Shown piece after piece: positions 27,340 to 35,821 of a stretch of DNA of 64,000 bases. How positions within the stretch are numbered: the stretch's first letter is position 1; every line of letters begins with the position of its first letter. The DNA is from Vibrio bivalvicida (lineage in GTDB: Bacteria > Pseudomonadota > Gammaproteobacteria > Enterobacterales > Vibrionaceae). The translations under genes and the position numbers were made by a program. The stretch covers positions 124,001 through 188,000 of the forward strand of contig NZ_LLEI02000043.1 of the NCBI RefSeq assembly GCF_001399455.2, read 5' to 3'. A model generated the notes under the pieces. That model searched no databases and was not told the origin of the DNA. It worked only from the letters and a program-made list of their open reading frames with translations.

Positions 27340-27547
27340 ATGGGCAACTTTCCGCTGCCAATCATCTTGTCTGTTTCACCTTGCTCCGCTTTAGCTGCTC
27401 TTCATCACATGGTTCGTTCACCAACATTTCATATCTTAGAGTTGATACTCAACCAAATGGATATTTGTGATCCCTGCCAGATGCATATGCACTTATAGCA
27501 TCTATGTTTATATCGGATTTTATAAACTCGATGAAAAGGAGATCAAA

Positions 27548-28468
27548 ATGAGACGAGTCTTATCGATTGACGGAGGTGGTATTCGGGGCATCATCCCTGC
27601 GTTAGTTCTTACTAAATTGGAACAAGAAACGGGTAAACCATGCTGCCAGCTCTTTGATTTAATGTGTGGCACTTCAACTGGCGGCATTTTATCTATGGGC
27701 TTAAGTATCAATGTTCCTGGAACTAACGAACCTTACAGTGCCGCAGAGCTGGTTGAGATTTATCGTGAGCATGGATCAGATATCTTTCCACGCAGTCGAT
27801 GGAAAGGTGTGACGTCTGTCGGTGGTTTAAGCGATGAAAAATATCCTTCAGATGGCATCGAATCCGTGCTGATGAAGTATTTTCGTTCAGAGCCGTTAGA
27901 GAGCGCCCAAACTAAGGTCATGGTTACAAGCTATGATATTGAAGCGCGCGAACCCTTCTTTCTAAAAAGTTGGAACTCAAATACTCAGCAAGTATCTATG
28001 CGCTTAGCGGCCAGAGCAACGAGTGCGGCACCAACTTATTTTGAACCTGCTTTGGTCAAGGTTAATAACAAGCGCAGAGCACTAGTCGATGGTGGTGTAT
28101 TTATTAACAACCCTGCGGTTTCAGCCTATGTAGAGGCAAAAAAACTTTTCCCAAATGATGAAATCAAGCTGCTCTCTTTGGGCACCGGAGAGCTAGTAAG
28201 ATCTATTCCATTCAATCAAGCCAAAGATTGGGGCAAAGTCGGCTGGGCTCTGCCTGTAATGAGCTGCATGTTCGATGGCGTATCTGATGCTGCTGATCAC
28301 CAATTGAAGGTATTGCTAGGCCAAGACTACTTACGTTTACAAACCGTCTTAACGGATGCGGATGATGATATGGACAACGTAAGCAAGAGCAACATCAGTG
28401 CTTTAAGTCGCTTGGCAGAGCAACTTATCGATCAACAAGTAAATACTCTTTTAGAGTTCTTGTCATAG
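27548..28468 (+). CDS. Patatin-like phospholipase
   Basis: A 306-residue cytosolic patatin. ATG 27548 is chosen because AAGGAG (27536-27541) precedes it by six bases and it starts at the family N terminus MRRVLSIDGGGIRG; an upstream in-frame ATG at 27467 has no such site. The oxyanion-hole motif GGGIRG is at 9-14, the nucleophile elbow GTSTGG has Ser 43, and the catalytic Asp is in ALVDGG near 181, so the Ser-Asp dyad is intact. Such enzymes hydrolyse phospholipid acyl chains. The small patatins of this type occur as effectors in anti-phage systems (CapV), but no cyclase gene is next to it. First gene of a three-gene operon. Confidence 0.92.
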   Translation: MRRVLSIDGGGIRGIIPALVLTKLEQETGKPCCQLFDLMCGTSTGGILSMGLSINVPGTNEPYSAAELVEIYREHGSDIFPRSRWKGVTSVGGLSDEKYPSDGIESVLMKYFRSEPLESAQTKVMVTSYDIEAREPFFLKSWNSNTQQVSMRLAARATSAAPTYFEPALVKVNNKRRALVDGGVFINNPAVSAYVEAKKLFPNDEIKLLSLGTGELVRSIPFNQAKDWGKVGWALPVMSCMFDGVSDAADHQLKVLLGQDYLRLQTVLTDADDDMDNVSKSNISALSRLAEQLIDQQVNTLLEFLS

Positions 28469-28476
28469 TAGGAGGC
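28463..28476 (+). repeat. Duplicated ribosome-binding leader, copy 1
   Basis: The 14-mer TCATAGTAGGAGGC occurs here and again exactly at 28977-28990, each directly before a start codon (28481 and 28997). It contains the strong AGGAGG ribosome site. Confidence 0.8.
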
Positions 28477-28480
28477 GAAT

Positions 28481-28948
28481 ATGAATACGATCAAAGATTT
28501 AACCAAGGATGAGTTTAGAGATTTACTGGATGACTACTTTGCGCCACCAGAAAAGCGTATGAAACTCACGGCTGATGAAGCAAAAATTCTCGCTCAGAAG
28601 CTGAATACTGAAATTAATGTTCCACTAGTGAGTGAGACTAAAGAGGAGAAAATACTGCTGAAGGTGGTGATTAAAGTAGACACCTTTCTATACGACAACT
28701 TGCCTAATGAGTTCTATGACTTGGTGAGAAGCCTTGATCAAGGCATTGACGATCAAGAAGCAGAGAGGCTAGTGAAACGTTTGACCTCGCTTGCGAATGA
28801 TAAAATTGATATCCCTTACATTCCGGAAGTCGGGGAATATTTTGCAATCAAATTTGTTATTGGTGTCATTGTTAACTCCGCTCGCAAACATTGGGATTTC
28901 TTCAAGGCTAGCGAAGCAATGGAGTCTGACAAGATATTGCCAGCTTAG
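28481..28948 (+). CDS. Small protein of unknown function in the patatin/SGNH operon
   Basis: A 155-residue protein with no recognised family. Charged and mostly helical, with no signal peptide; the only hydrophobic stretch is FAIKFVIGVIVNSA near residue 125, amphipathic rather than clearly transmembrane. It follows the patatin by 12 bases and has a very strong ribosome site (AGGAGG), which suggests high expression relative to its neighbours. It could be an inhibitor, adaptor or immunity-type partner of one of the two lipid hydrolases; this is inference from context only. Confidence 0.75.
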   Translation: MNTIKDLTKDEFRDLLDDYFAPPEKRMKLTADEAKILAQKLNTEINVPLVSETKEEKILLKVVIKVDTFLYDNLPNEFYDLVRSLDQGIDDQEAERLVKRLTSLANDKIDIPYIPEVGEYFAIKFVIGVIVNSARKHWDFFKASEAMESDKILPA

Positions 28949-28976
28949 AAATGGGACAAGTGCACTTAGTGCTTAA

Positions 28977-28990
28977 TCATAGTAGGAGGC
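28977..28990 (+). repeat. Duplicated ribosome-binding leader, copy 2
   Basis: Exact second copy of the 14-mer TCATAGTAGGAGGC, placed before the SGNH hydrolase start at 28997. Confidence 0.8.
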
Positions 28991-28996
28991 AAGATT

Positions 28997-29797
28997 ATGC
29001 CAGCGACATCCGATTCAAGAGCCTACAAGCAACTCATTCAGGATCGTTACACACCTGATAAAATACGTATTCTTTCCGAAGGTGATTCTTGGCTTAACTA
29101 CCCAAGACGCTATTTTATCTTCGGTAAAGATGCCAATGTTGTCGACCATTTAGCAGATAGGAACAACTTGCTAATTTATAACACATCGTCTAACGGAGAT
29201 GAGGCAATTGATATGATCTCCGGTGATGAAAAGCTATCTCTGTTAAAGCGCCTCTCGCACAATGAGTTTGATCTACTACTCTTTTCTGGTGGTGGGAATG
29301 ACATCGTAGGTCGGTATGACTTTGGGTTCTTTATTAGAGAAAAGCAGCCAGGTATGGATTGGCAACAATGCATACTCGAACATCGCGTAGAGATGAAGCT
29401 CAAGCAAATAGAAAATGCTTATCGCGTGCTGTGCGAGCTAACGATGGAGTACTCAAAGAATCCAGATATTAAAATTGTCACACATACTTATGATTTTGTT
29501 CAGCCTAATCCGACGGGGTTTGAACTGTTCGATATCATTCCGGTGGGCAAGTCTTGGGTTTACCCGTACCTAAAAGCTAAGAAGATTACTGATGCAAGTG
29601 ATCAAGAAAAGATCATTAATCACCTATTAACGCGATTTAAACAGCGGTTAATCGAGGTAGCCAATGACTACGAGATACTGACGGTAGTTGATACGCAAGG
29701 CTTGCTCAATAGTGATCAATGGCGCAATGAAATTCACCCTACGTCAGAAGGTTTTGGTGTGGTAGCAGACCACATATATCATCAGGCAATTGCGTAA
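28997..29797 (+). CDS. SGNH/GDSL-family hydrolase
   Basis: A 266-residue hydrolase without signal peptide. The blocks are present in order: SEGDSWLNYP with the nucleophile Ser at 31, the Gly in TSSNGDEAI, SGGGNDIVG (Asn near 100), and NEIHPTSEGF with the catalytic Asp/Glu-x-x-His near 248. The family deacylates or de-esterifies lipids and glycans. It is last of the patatin operon. Two different lipolytic enzymes plus a small protein in one operon without secretion signals suggests intracellular action on membrane lipids, or delivery by a contact-dependent system. Confidence 0.87.
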   Translation: MPATSDSRAYKQLIQDRYTPDKIRILSEGDSWLNYPRRYFIFGKDANVVDHLADRNNLLIYNTSSNGDEAIDMISGDEKLSLLKRLSHNEFDLLLFSGGGNDIVGRYDFGFFIREKQPGMDWQQCILEHRVEMKLKQIENAYRVLCELTMEYSKNPDIKIVTHTYDFVQPNPTGFELFDIIPVGKSWVYPYLKAKKITDASDQEKIINHLLTRFKQRLIEVANDYEILTVVDTQGLLNSDQWRNEIHPTSEGFGVVADHIYHQAIA

Positions 29798-30194
29798 TAT
29801 TGATTTAGCAGGGCCTAGTGAGGAGATGGCCTCAGTGCGTGAAGACATCACCCTGTCAAAAGGGTATTTATGAGAATGATGGTTAAGTAAAAAACAAGGC
29901 CGCTCTTCACGCTAGTCCTGCTTATTACTCGCTAAGGATTTGTGATTTTTCCTGACCATCAGTATCACATATGAAAAATGCTTTTGTTACGCGTTTGTGG
30001 CCATTTATGAGTTACGAAGTGCTATCTGTTAAAGTTCGGAGCAGAAGCCCTTTTACCGAAAGTTGCACATCGTTTACGTTGATTTACATTACACAGACTA
30101 TTATATATGCCAGCTATGTAACCAGCCCAATGCATTGTTCTGTTGAGGTTAATTACTACACTTAAACTTCATACTTACTTCTGGACTTTTATTG
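29798..30194. other. 397-base non-coding stretch with a large imperfect inverted repeat
   Basis: No convincing gene. It holds AGCAGG (29808-29813) with CCTGCT (29917-29922), and inside it GCGTGAAGA (29837-29845) with TCTTCACGC (29904-29912). The nested arms suggest a structured RNA or the remnant of an element. A 64-codon open frame at 29971-30165 lacks a ribosome site and protein-like composition. Confidence 0.5.
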
Positions 30195-31175
30195 ATGATG
30201 GCTACAAACAATCAAGTATTCGCTCTTTCGTCTATCGCCTTGTTGTTGGCTGGCTGCTCCCCATCCTCCGACCTAACTGTAAGCGGAAGCGCGAATGACT
30301 ACAAAGGTTCAGCTAGCATTACCCAAGGTCTTGCAAAAACAATAGAAAAAAACCTATTTGATTGTGCGAATGGTCGAAGCCGTGTTGCAGGCGTTGGTGA
30401 AATTGTTGATGCTGACGGAAAGGTATGGACAGTTCCTGCTCAAAACCATTTCACAACTGCACCAAATGCGGTCGATCTTTATGAAGAGTGCACCAACATC
30501 AAACCTGAAAGTATAGCCGATGTGGATGAAGACTCAGTCCCTGTGACTGTTATCGATTCAGATGGTGAAGAGATCACTGGTTACATCTTTGCTGACAACT
30601 ATTTCGAGTTATATATTAATGGTCAGCTCGTTGCAGTAGACACGGTACCTTTCACGCCGTTTAATTCTAGTATCGTAAAGTTTAAAGTAAACAAACCATA
30701 CACTATTGCTGTAAAAGTAATTGATTGGGAAGAAAACTTAGGTTTAGGTACAGAAGATAACCGTGGCAAGGCATTCCACCCAGGTGATGGTGGCTTTATC
30801 GCAAGCTTTAGTGATGGCACAGTGACGGGTTCCGACTGGCAAGCACAGACATTTTATACTGCACCAATCTATGATTTAAGCTGCCTAAGTGAGGTTGATG
30901 GTAAACGCTTATCTGAGAACTGCATAACAGAAGGCACAGATAACGGTGCAAATGCTTATGCTGCTCATTGGGAGACCCCAAGTAACTGGATGGCAAAAGA
31001 CTTCGATGCAGTTTCATGGCCTCAAGCGACTGAATATTCAGAAGATGAAATTGGTGTAAATAACAAAAAATCTTACATGAACTTTATTGATAAATTCAGT
31101 GGGGCTGGAGCAAGCTTCATCTGGTCCACAAATGTTGTTTTGGATAATGAAGTTTTACTTAGATACGAAGATTAA
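30195..31175 (+). CDS. Exported lipoprotein of unknown function
   Basis: A 326-residue predicted lipoprotein. The signal is short, MMATNNQVFALSSIALLLAG, followed by Cys of the lipobox LLAGC. The mature part is acidic, rich in Asp/Glu and aromatic residues (WTVPAQNHF, ADNYFELYING, VIDWEEN), and looks like a beta-sandwich. A stretch IFADNYFELYINGQLV resembles galactose-binding-like folds, but this is weak. There is no good ribosome site; ATG at 30195 or 30198 is possible. Its stop lies in a hexamer microsatellite. No clear link to its neighbours, which are a lipase operon and a transposase. Confidence 0.78.
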   Translation: MMATNNQVFALSSIALLLAGCSPSSDLTVSGSANDYKGSASITQGLAKTIEKNLFDCANGRSRVAGVGEIVDADGKVWTVPAQNHFTTAPNAVDLYEECTNIKPESIADVDEDSVPVTVIDSDGEEITGYIFADNYFELYINGQLVAVDTVPFTPFNSSIVKFKVNKPYTIAVKVIDWEENLGLGTEDNRGKAFHPGDGGFIASFSDGTVTGSDWQAQTFYTAPIYDLSCLSEVDGKRLSENCITEGTDNGANAYAAHWETPSNWMAKDFDAVSWPQATEYSEDEIGVNNKKSYMNFIDKFSGAGASFIWSTNVVLDNEVLLRYED

Positions 31176-31191
31176 GATTAAGATTAAGATT
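31168..31191 (+). repeat. Hexamer microsatellite (AAGATT)4
   Basis: Four perfect units spanning the stop codon of the lipoprotein gene. The first stop in the run is used, so copy-number change would not alter the protein. Confidence 0.9.
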
Positions 31192-31193
31192 AT

Positions 31194-31206
31194 AAGGACA
31201 GGCACC
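31194..31206 (+). other. REP-type motif AAGGACAGGCACC near the transposase
   Basis: The inverse complement, GGTGCCTGTCC, resembles short motifs repeatedly seen beside Y1/REP-associated transposases in gammaproteobacteria. It lies ~200 bases from the 3' end of the transposase gene. Confidence 0.4.
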
Positions 31207-31346
31207 ATAAAATGATACTAATACTCCTGGCATAAATTAAGGGTGAAATCGGTATCAATTTGTGCAACTGGAGGGAGAACTGCGGTCTGTTAGTCGCTAT
31301 TCTACGGGATTGAGTCTATTAAGGCTTATTTGAGTAATGAGTGACT

Positions 31347-31371
31347 CACCAAACTCACTTGTGGTTTGGTG
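31347..31371. terminator. Hairpin downstream of the transposase gene
   Basis: Perfect 8-base stem CACCAAAC / GTTTGGTG with a nine-base loop, just past the stop of the minus-strand transposase (31409). It is a terminator-like or REP-like element; the T tract is weak. Confidence 0.5.
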
Positions 31372-31408
31372 TGGTTTCCTAACTAAAAATCTAAGGGCTG
31401 GCTAAGAA

Positions 31409-32371
31409 CTAACTATCCAACCGAAGTAAATTGATTCTCTTTCGATTCATCATCTGTTTAGCAATCATTGCACTTTGGGTGCAACCTACTGTGGTGCAGC
31501 GCAGACGCTCCAACTGAGTACAAGCTTCAAACCAGTCTACTTGATTGACCTTAAGTCGTTGTAATATCGGCAACGTATCTTCACTTAAGCTCGCCTTACC
31601 TTCTCGGTATTGACGTGCTGTCCAATCGACCAGCTTGATGTAATCCATCAGTCGGAAGGGAATACCATCAAGTTGATGATTGCTGGTATTACCAACAAAA
31701 GGGTGAAGACAAGGTGCAGTCTCTTGCTGATTATTTAATGCATCAATCCTCGCTTTAATCGATGTGTAGTCGGAGGTTTCTGGTGTTTTGGCTATTCCTG
31801 CTCTTAATGGATTTAAGTCGACATACGTCATAGCCGCAGCGAGCGCCTGCTCATCAAGCAAGGCCTGACTTTTGAAGCGGCTTTCCCAGAAATGTCCTTT
31901 GCATTGGTCTTCTTTGTTGGCTTGGCAGGCAATCTCAAAATTAAGCTCTTTCATAAACCAACTCAGGTTCCATAGTCGCTCGCGCCAAGATTCGATAATT
32001 GCTAAACACGCTTCACGTTCGGCCTTACTGGTTAGCTGCCCTTCTAACCATCGCGTTACTATATTTGGCAGTTTGTGCCCCCTCTGCCAACGCTCAACCA
32101 CCTCAAGATACGATAGGTTTAGGGCTTTGTCTCGATTGATGTGTAAGACCAAGTGGTAGTGGTTACTCATTATGGCGTAGGCGCAGATGTCGATGCAGTA
32201 AAGTTGCGTTAGTGCCATCATTTTTTGCTTCACCCACGCTCTACGGTGCTCATAATTTTGCTTGGTGACAGGATCAGTCCCACACAGGAAGCTGCGCCTG
32301 ACACAGCGAGACACGCAGTGATAATAAGGTGTAGCATCAACGCATATCTGTTGTTTTCTCGCAGTTGTCAT
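31409..32371 (-). mobile_element. REP-associated tyrosine transposase (Y1/IS200-like)
   Basis: A 320-residue Y1 transposase-like protein. The start at 32371 (MTTARKQQICVDATPYYHCV) is preceded by GGGAGG. The HUH metal site is visible as MSNHYHLVLH (about residue 63), and the family motif TYVDLNPLRAGI contains a Tyr in the expected helix position. The N-terminal PYYHCVSRCVRRSFLCG is typical of the long Vibrio/Shewanella type. RAYT enzymes are usually single-copy domesticated transposases that mobilise REP palindromes rather than themselves. No flanking target duplications are visible. Confidence 0.88.
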
Positions 32372-32534
32372 CTTTAAGCCTCCCTTTGGTGATTTACCCA
32401 TTGAGGTTAAGAATGCCACCAAAAAGCTGCAACCCGCATTAAGTGAACCTTTGGCGTAGGTATCAACAACTCACTCTTATTTCATCCTTTAAAGCGTGTG
32501 TCCTTTCTACTTTCATTCTACTCTTCTTGTTAGT

Positions 32535-33422
32535 TCATAAGCTTAAGTGCTTAGCCAAGAAATCAAACACTATGCGTACTCTTTTACTCGTGTGTAGTTC
32601 TCGGTGGCAAACAAGCCATGCATCTAGTTCAAAGGGCTGAAAATGTTCTTTAAACGCAATTCGTAAATCCGGATTATTACGAGCAATGTGCTCTGGCAAA
32701 AGAATTAGTGATCGAGTTAACAGTACTAACTGCCACTGCACTAACTGGTTGTTACAGACCAGGGTAAAAGGGTTGTGTTTGAGATCCCAACCGGATCGTT
32801 TTAGGTGCTGGCGTAGATACTCTTCCTGATCAAATCCGATGATGGTTACGTTTGCAACCTCATTGGGGGACCTGTCTTGAAAGCTCTTTACCAAATCTTT
32901 ATGTCCGTAGAGATAAACCGTTTCATGGCCAATTTTCTTAGCGATCAGATCTAAGTCGGTTGGTCTTTTGTAGCGCATGGCGATATCGGCCTCACGGCGT
33001 TTCAGATCACTCACTTGGTTGGAGACAATGAGCTCGATATCGACATGCGGTGCGTATTCTTTTAATTGATTAACTAGGGGAGGAAAGCGAAAAAATGCAT
33101 CGAGCTCCGTTAAAGAAATACTCACCTTGCCTGCGATACTTTCATCTTGCCCCAGTGCGGTGAGCAGCATTTGATTTGCAGACTCGGCCATTTGGCTGAC
33201 ATGTTGGTAGAGTTTTTGGCCGCTGTTGGTAAGAACCAACTTTTTACCAACTCGTTCAAACAGAGTGAGCTTTAGTTCATGTTCAAACGCAGCGATTTGG
33301 CGGCCCAAGGTGGGTTGACTCATATTTAAGGCGCGACCAGCAGCTGAGAATGATCCCTCTTCAGCAACGACCAGAAATGCTCGTGCGCGATTCCAGTCAA
33401 ATTGGATGTGCTTCCAGTCCAT
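32535..33422 (-). CDS. LysR-family transcriptional regulator
   Basis: A 295-residue LysR protein. The start at 33422 (MDWKHIQFDWNRARAFLVVA) is chosen over an upstream in-frame ATG because it gives the normal family N terminus. The HTH contains EEGSFSAAGRALNMSQPTLG. A C-terminal effector domain follows. It is divergent from an NmrA-like oxidoreductase across ~115 bases that contain the near-palindrome ATTCAAATATGAAT (33441-33454), so it probably controls that gene. Confidence 0.92.
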   Translation of the reverse strand: MDWKHIQFDWNRARAFLVVAEEGSFSAAGRALNMSQPTLGRQIAAFEHELKLTLFERVGKKLVLTNSGQKLYQHVSQMAESANQMLLTALGQDESIAGKVSISLTELDAFFRFPPLVNQLKEYAPHVDIELIVSNQVSDLKRREADIAMRYKRPTDLDLIAKKIGHETVYLYGHKDLVKSFQDRSPNEVANVTIIGFDQEEYLRQHLKRSGWDLKHNPFTLVCNNQLVQWQLVLLTRSLILLPEHIARNNPDLRIAFKEHFQPFELDAWLVCHRELHTSKRVRIVFDFLAKHLSL

Positions 33423-33440
33423 GTTGATTTTCCGTTTGTC

Positions 33441-33454
33441 ATTCAAATATGAAT
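33441..33454. promoter_or_regulatory. Candidate LysR site
   Basis: ATTCAAATATGAAT: inverted halves ATTCA / TGAAT around four bases, located in the divergent promoter region 19 bases from the LysR start. Confidence 0.35.
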
Positions 33455-33537
33455 GATTGTCATGCATTTTTGATGGATTTCCAAACAATTATGAACTGAT
33501 AAGCTATTGAATAAGTACAGAAGGCAAAGGGTTTAAA

Positions 33538-34248
33538 ATGAAGATATTGGTACTAGGCGCCACGGGCTCTACGGGTAAATTGGTCGTAAATCAGCTTCTT
33601 GAAGCCAACCATGAAGTGGTTGCTTTGGTTAGGGACTGTAATGTGTTACCGGATCATTCAAATTTGACTCAACATCGAACGACCGTTTTGGCGATTGAAG
33701 TGGATGATTTGGAAATGATCGTTGCTGATTGCCAAGCGTGCATATGTTGTTTAGGCCACAACTTCACTTTGCAAGGTGTTTATGGAGCACCGCGACTGTT
33801 GGTTCGAGACAGCATATTGCGTATTGCTTCAGTGATATCACCTCAACGAAACGAGCCGCTAAAGTTAGCTCTAATGGGCTCAACAGGTGTGAGCAACCAT
33901 ACAATCAATGAACAAGTTTCTAGGCAGGAGAGATTGCTATGCCTTTTGCTACGAGCATTGTTACCGCCGCACCGTGACAATGAAAAAGCAGCTGAGCTCT
34001 TAAGCAGAAGTCGTAAACTGAGCACTCTGTTAGAGTGGGTTATCTTGCGACCAGATACCTTGATTGACCGCTGCGACGTAAGTCCATATTCATGGCACAA
34101 TAGCCCGACTCGCAGTGCTTTGTTTAATGCTGGAGAAACCAGCCGAATCAATGTCGCCAATGCGCTAACTCGCTTAGTGACTGATTCTCAGCTTTGGCTA
34201 GATTGGCGGGGGGAAATGCCCGTCATCTACAACGTAGAAGCAAACTAG
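33538..34248 (+). CDS. NmrA-like NAD(P)-binding SDR protein
   Basis: A 236-residue atypical short-chain dehydrogenase. Nucleotide-binding motif GATGSTGKLV at residues 7-16, LVRD after the second strand, and the central LALMGSTGVSNH strand. It lacks a clear YxxxK catalytic pair, in line with NmrA/HSCARG-type sensors or quinone-oxidoreductase-like proteins. It is divergent from a LysR regulator, a common pairing for redox- or electrophile-responsive genes (inference). Confidence 0.85.
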   Translation: MKILVLGATGSTGKLVVNQLLEANHEVVALVRDCNVLPDHSNLTQHRTTVLAIEVDDLEMIVADCQACICCLGHNFTLQGVYGAPRLLVRDSILRIASVISPQRNEPLKLALMGSTGVSNHTINEQVSRQERLLCLLLRALLPPHRDNEKAAELLSRSRKLSTLLEWVILRPDTLIDRCDVSPYSWHNSPTRSALFNAGETSRINVANALTRLVTDSQLWLDWRGEMPVIYNVEAN

Positions 34249-34265
34249 CAAGCCTAAAAGCAAAG

Positions 34266-34288
34266 AGCCCCAGTAAGTGACTGGGGCT
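34266..34288. terminator. Bidirectional terminator
   Basis: Perfect 9-base stem AGCCCCAGT / ACTGGGGCT with loop AAGTG between two convergent genes; the minus-strand side is followed by CTTTGCTTTT. Confidence 0.75.
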
Positions 34289-34295
34289 ATATGAC

Positions 34296-35657
34296 TTACT
34301 CACCTAAAGCTTTACGTGCTAGCCTCGATGCTGCCGCTTTATGACGTTCCATCAATTGATGAATATCAACACCAATCACTTCACTGTTCATTACTCGCCA
34401 GTGACCTGCAACCATCACACGGTCGGCTTGTTGAGCGCCACATAATAGCAGTGCAGCAAGAGGATCATGACTGCCAGAGAAACGAATATCGTCGAGTTTG
34501 AACATCGCAATATCGGCCTGTTTACCCACGCTAAGCTCGCCAATATCATTACGTCCCATCGCTTGTGCTGAGCCTTTGGTCGCCCAACGCAGCGCATCAA
34601 AATGGGATACGTTTGCCGAGCCATACTGTAGGCGCTGTAAGTACATCGCCATACGCACTTCGGCAATCATGTTTGAGCCATCGTTTGAGGCTGAGCCATC
34701 AACGCCTAGGCCGACTTTAACACCTGCGGCTTCTAGGTCATTGTTTTTACAAATCCCTGAAGCAAGCATCATGTTTGATGTAGGGCAGTGGCTAATGCCT
34801 ACGCCCGCTTGGCCTAGCCTGCGAATCTCTTCATTATTGAAATGGATACCATGGGCAAGCCAAGTTTTGTCATTGAGCCAGCCGACGTCTTCGAGATAAT
34901 CGACCGGGCGCATACCAAATTGCTCGACACAGAAATCTTCCTCATCCAGCGTTTCGCACAAATGGGTGTGCATCATGACATTCTCTTGCTTGGCGATGTG
35001 GGCAGTTTCTTTCATCAAATCTGTCGTGACGGAGAAAGGAGAGCATGGCGCGAGCGCGATTTGGGTCATTGCCCCTTCTTGTTGCTGGTGGTATTGGCGA
35101 ATCAAACGGTAGCTGTCATCAACAATCGCTTGCTCGGTTTGAATGGTATGCTGTGGCGGTAAGCCGCCGTCTTCTTCACCTAAACTCATTGAGCCACGAG
35201 TGAAGATGGCTCTGACGCCAAGTTTTTGCGCCGCTTCGACCTGCAAGTCTATCGCGTGTTCTAAACCGTTTGGCAGCAAGTAGTGATGATCGGAAGCAGT
35301 GGTACAACCCGACAGCATCAACTCAACTAAGGCAAGCTCAGTCGCGACACTCATCATCTCTTCATCTAGGTTTGCCCAGACGGGATACAGGCTTTTGAGC
35401 CAATGAAACAGTTCTTTGTTTAACGCGTCAGGGTAAGCGCGCGTTAAGGTTTGATAAAAATGGTGGTGGGCGTTAACGAGCCCAGGTGTGACGACATGCC
35501 GAGAGGCCTCAACCACATAATCAATTGAGTGGGACGGCGTCCCATGCTTTGGGATAAGTTCGACAACTTTGTTTCCCTGAACCACGAGACCACCTTGGGC
35601 GTCTTGCGTGTTTCCGGTATAAATTGCCAGTGGATTCTTAATCCAGATGGTTTCCAT
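34296..35657 (-). CDS. 8-oxoguanine deaminase (amidohydrolase superfamily)
   Basis: A 453-residue amidohydrolase. Metal-binding and catalytic features: HxH in LVNAHHHFYQ (about 63), MHTHLCET (about 230), AHGIHF and the Asp in LGVDGSASNDG. The sequence MLSGCTTASDHHYLLPNG is characteristic of the 8-oxoguanine deaminase group, which converts 8-oxoguanine to urate. It is the terminal gene of a minus-strand set with two nucleobase permeases beside urate catabolism genes, so it probably feeds urate into the pathway. Related cytosine/guanine deaminases are less likely. Confidence 0.87.
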   Translation of the reverse strand: METIWIKNPLAIYTGNTQDAQGGLVVQGNKVVELIPKHGTPSHSIDYVVEASRHVVTPGLVNAHHHFYQTLTRAYPDALNKELFHWLKSLYPVWANLDEEMMSVATELALVELMLSGCTTASDHHYLLPNGLEHAIDLQVEAAQKLGVRAIFTRGSMSLGEEDGGLPPQHTIQTEQAIVDDSYRLIRQYHQQQEGAMTQIALAPCSPFSVTTDLMKETAHIAKQENVMMHTHLCETLDEEDFCVEQFGMRPVDYLEDVGWLNDKTWLAHGIHFNNEEIRRLGQAGVGISHCPTSNMMLASGICKNNDLEAAGVKVGLGVDGSASNDGSNMIAEVRMAMYLQRLQYGSANVSHFDALRWATKGSAQAMGRNDIGELSVGKQADIAMFKLDDIRFSGSHDPLAALLLCGAQQADRVMVAGHWRVMNSEVIGVDIHQLMERHKAAASRLARKALGE

Positions 35658-35821
35658 TCATAATAGTCCTTAGCCATCTCAGCCATTTCAGGGGAGAGGG
35701 TCTTAAACGTTTTAGTTACAGTTAAGCTAGCAAGTACTAGCGGTGTTATTGTTGTTAAGCTCAGATTGATGTCAGTGAGCTTAGGTCTCCTTTTGATGCC
35801 TTTGTTGTGATTAAAGTGAGT

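Noticed and set aside
27548..29797. Canonical CBASS system
   Set aside because: The patatin resembles CapV, but there is no CD-NTase, ubiquitin-like or TRIP13/HORMA gene next to it, and the flanking genes are a VC0807-type protein and a lipoprotein.
29971..30165. 64-codon open frame
   Set aside because: No ribosome site, no recognisable protein character, and it lies in an otherwise gene-free AT-rich stretch.
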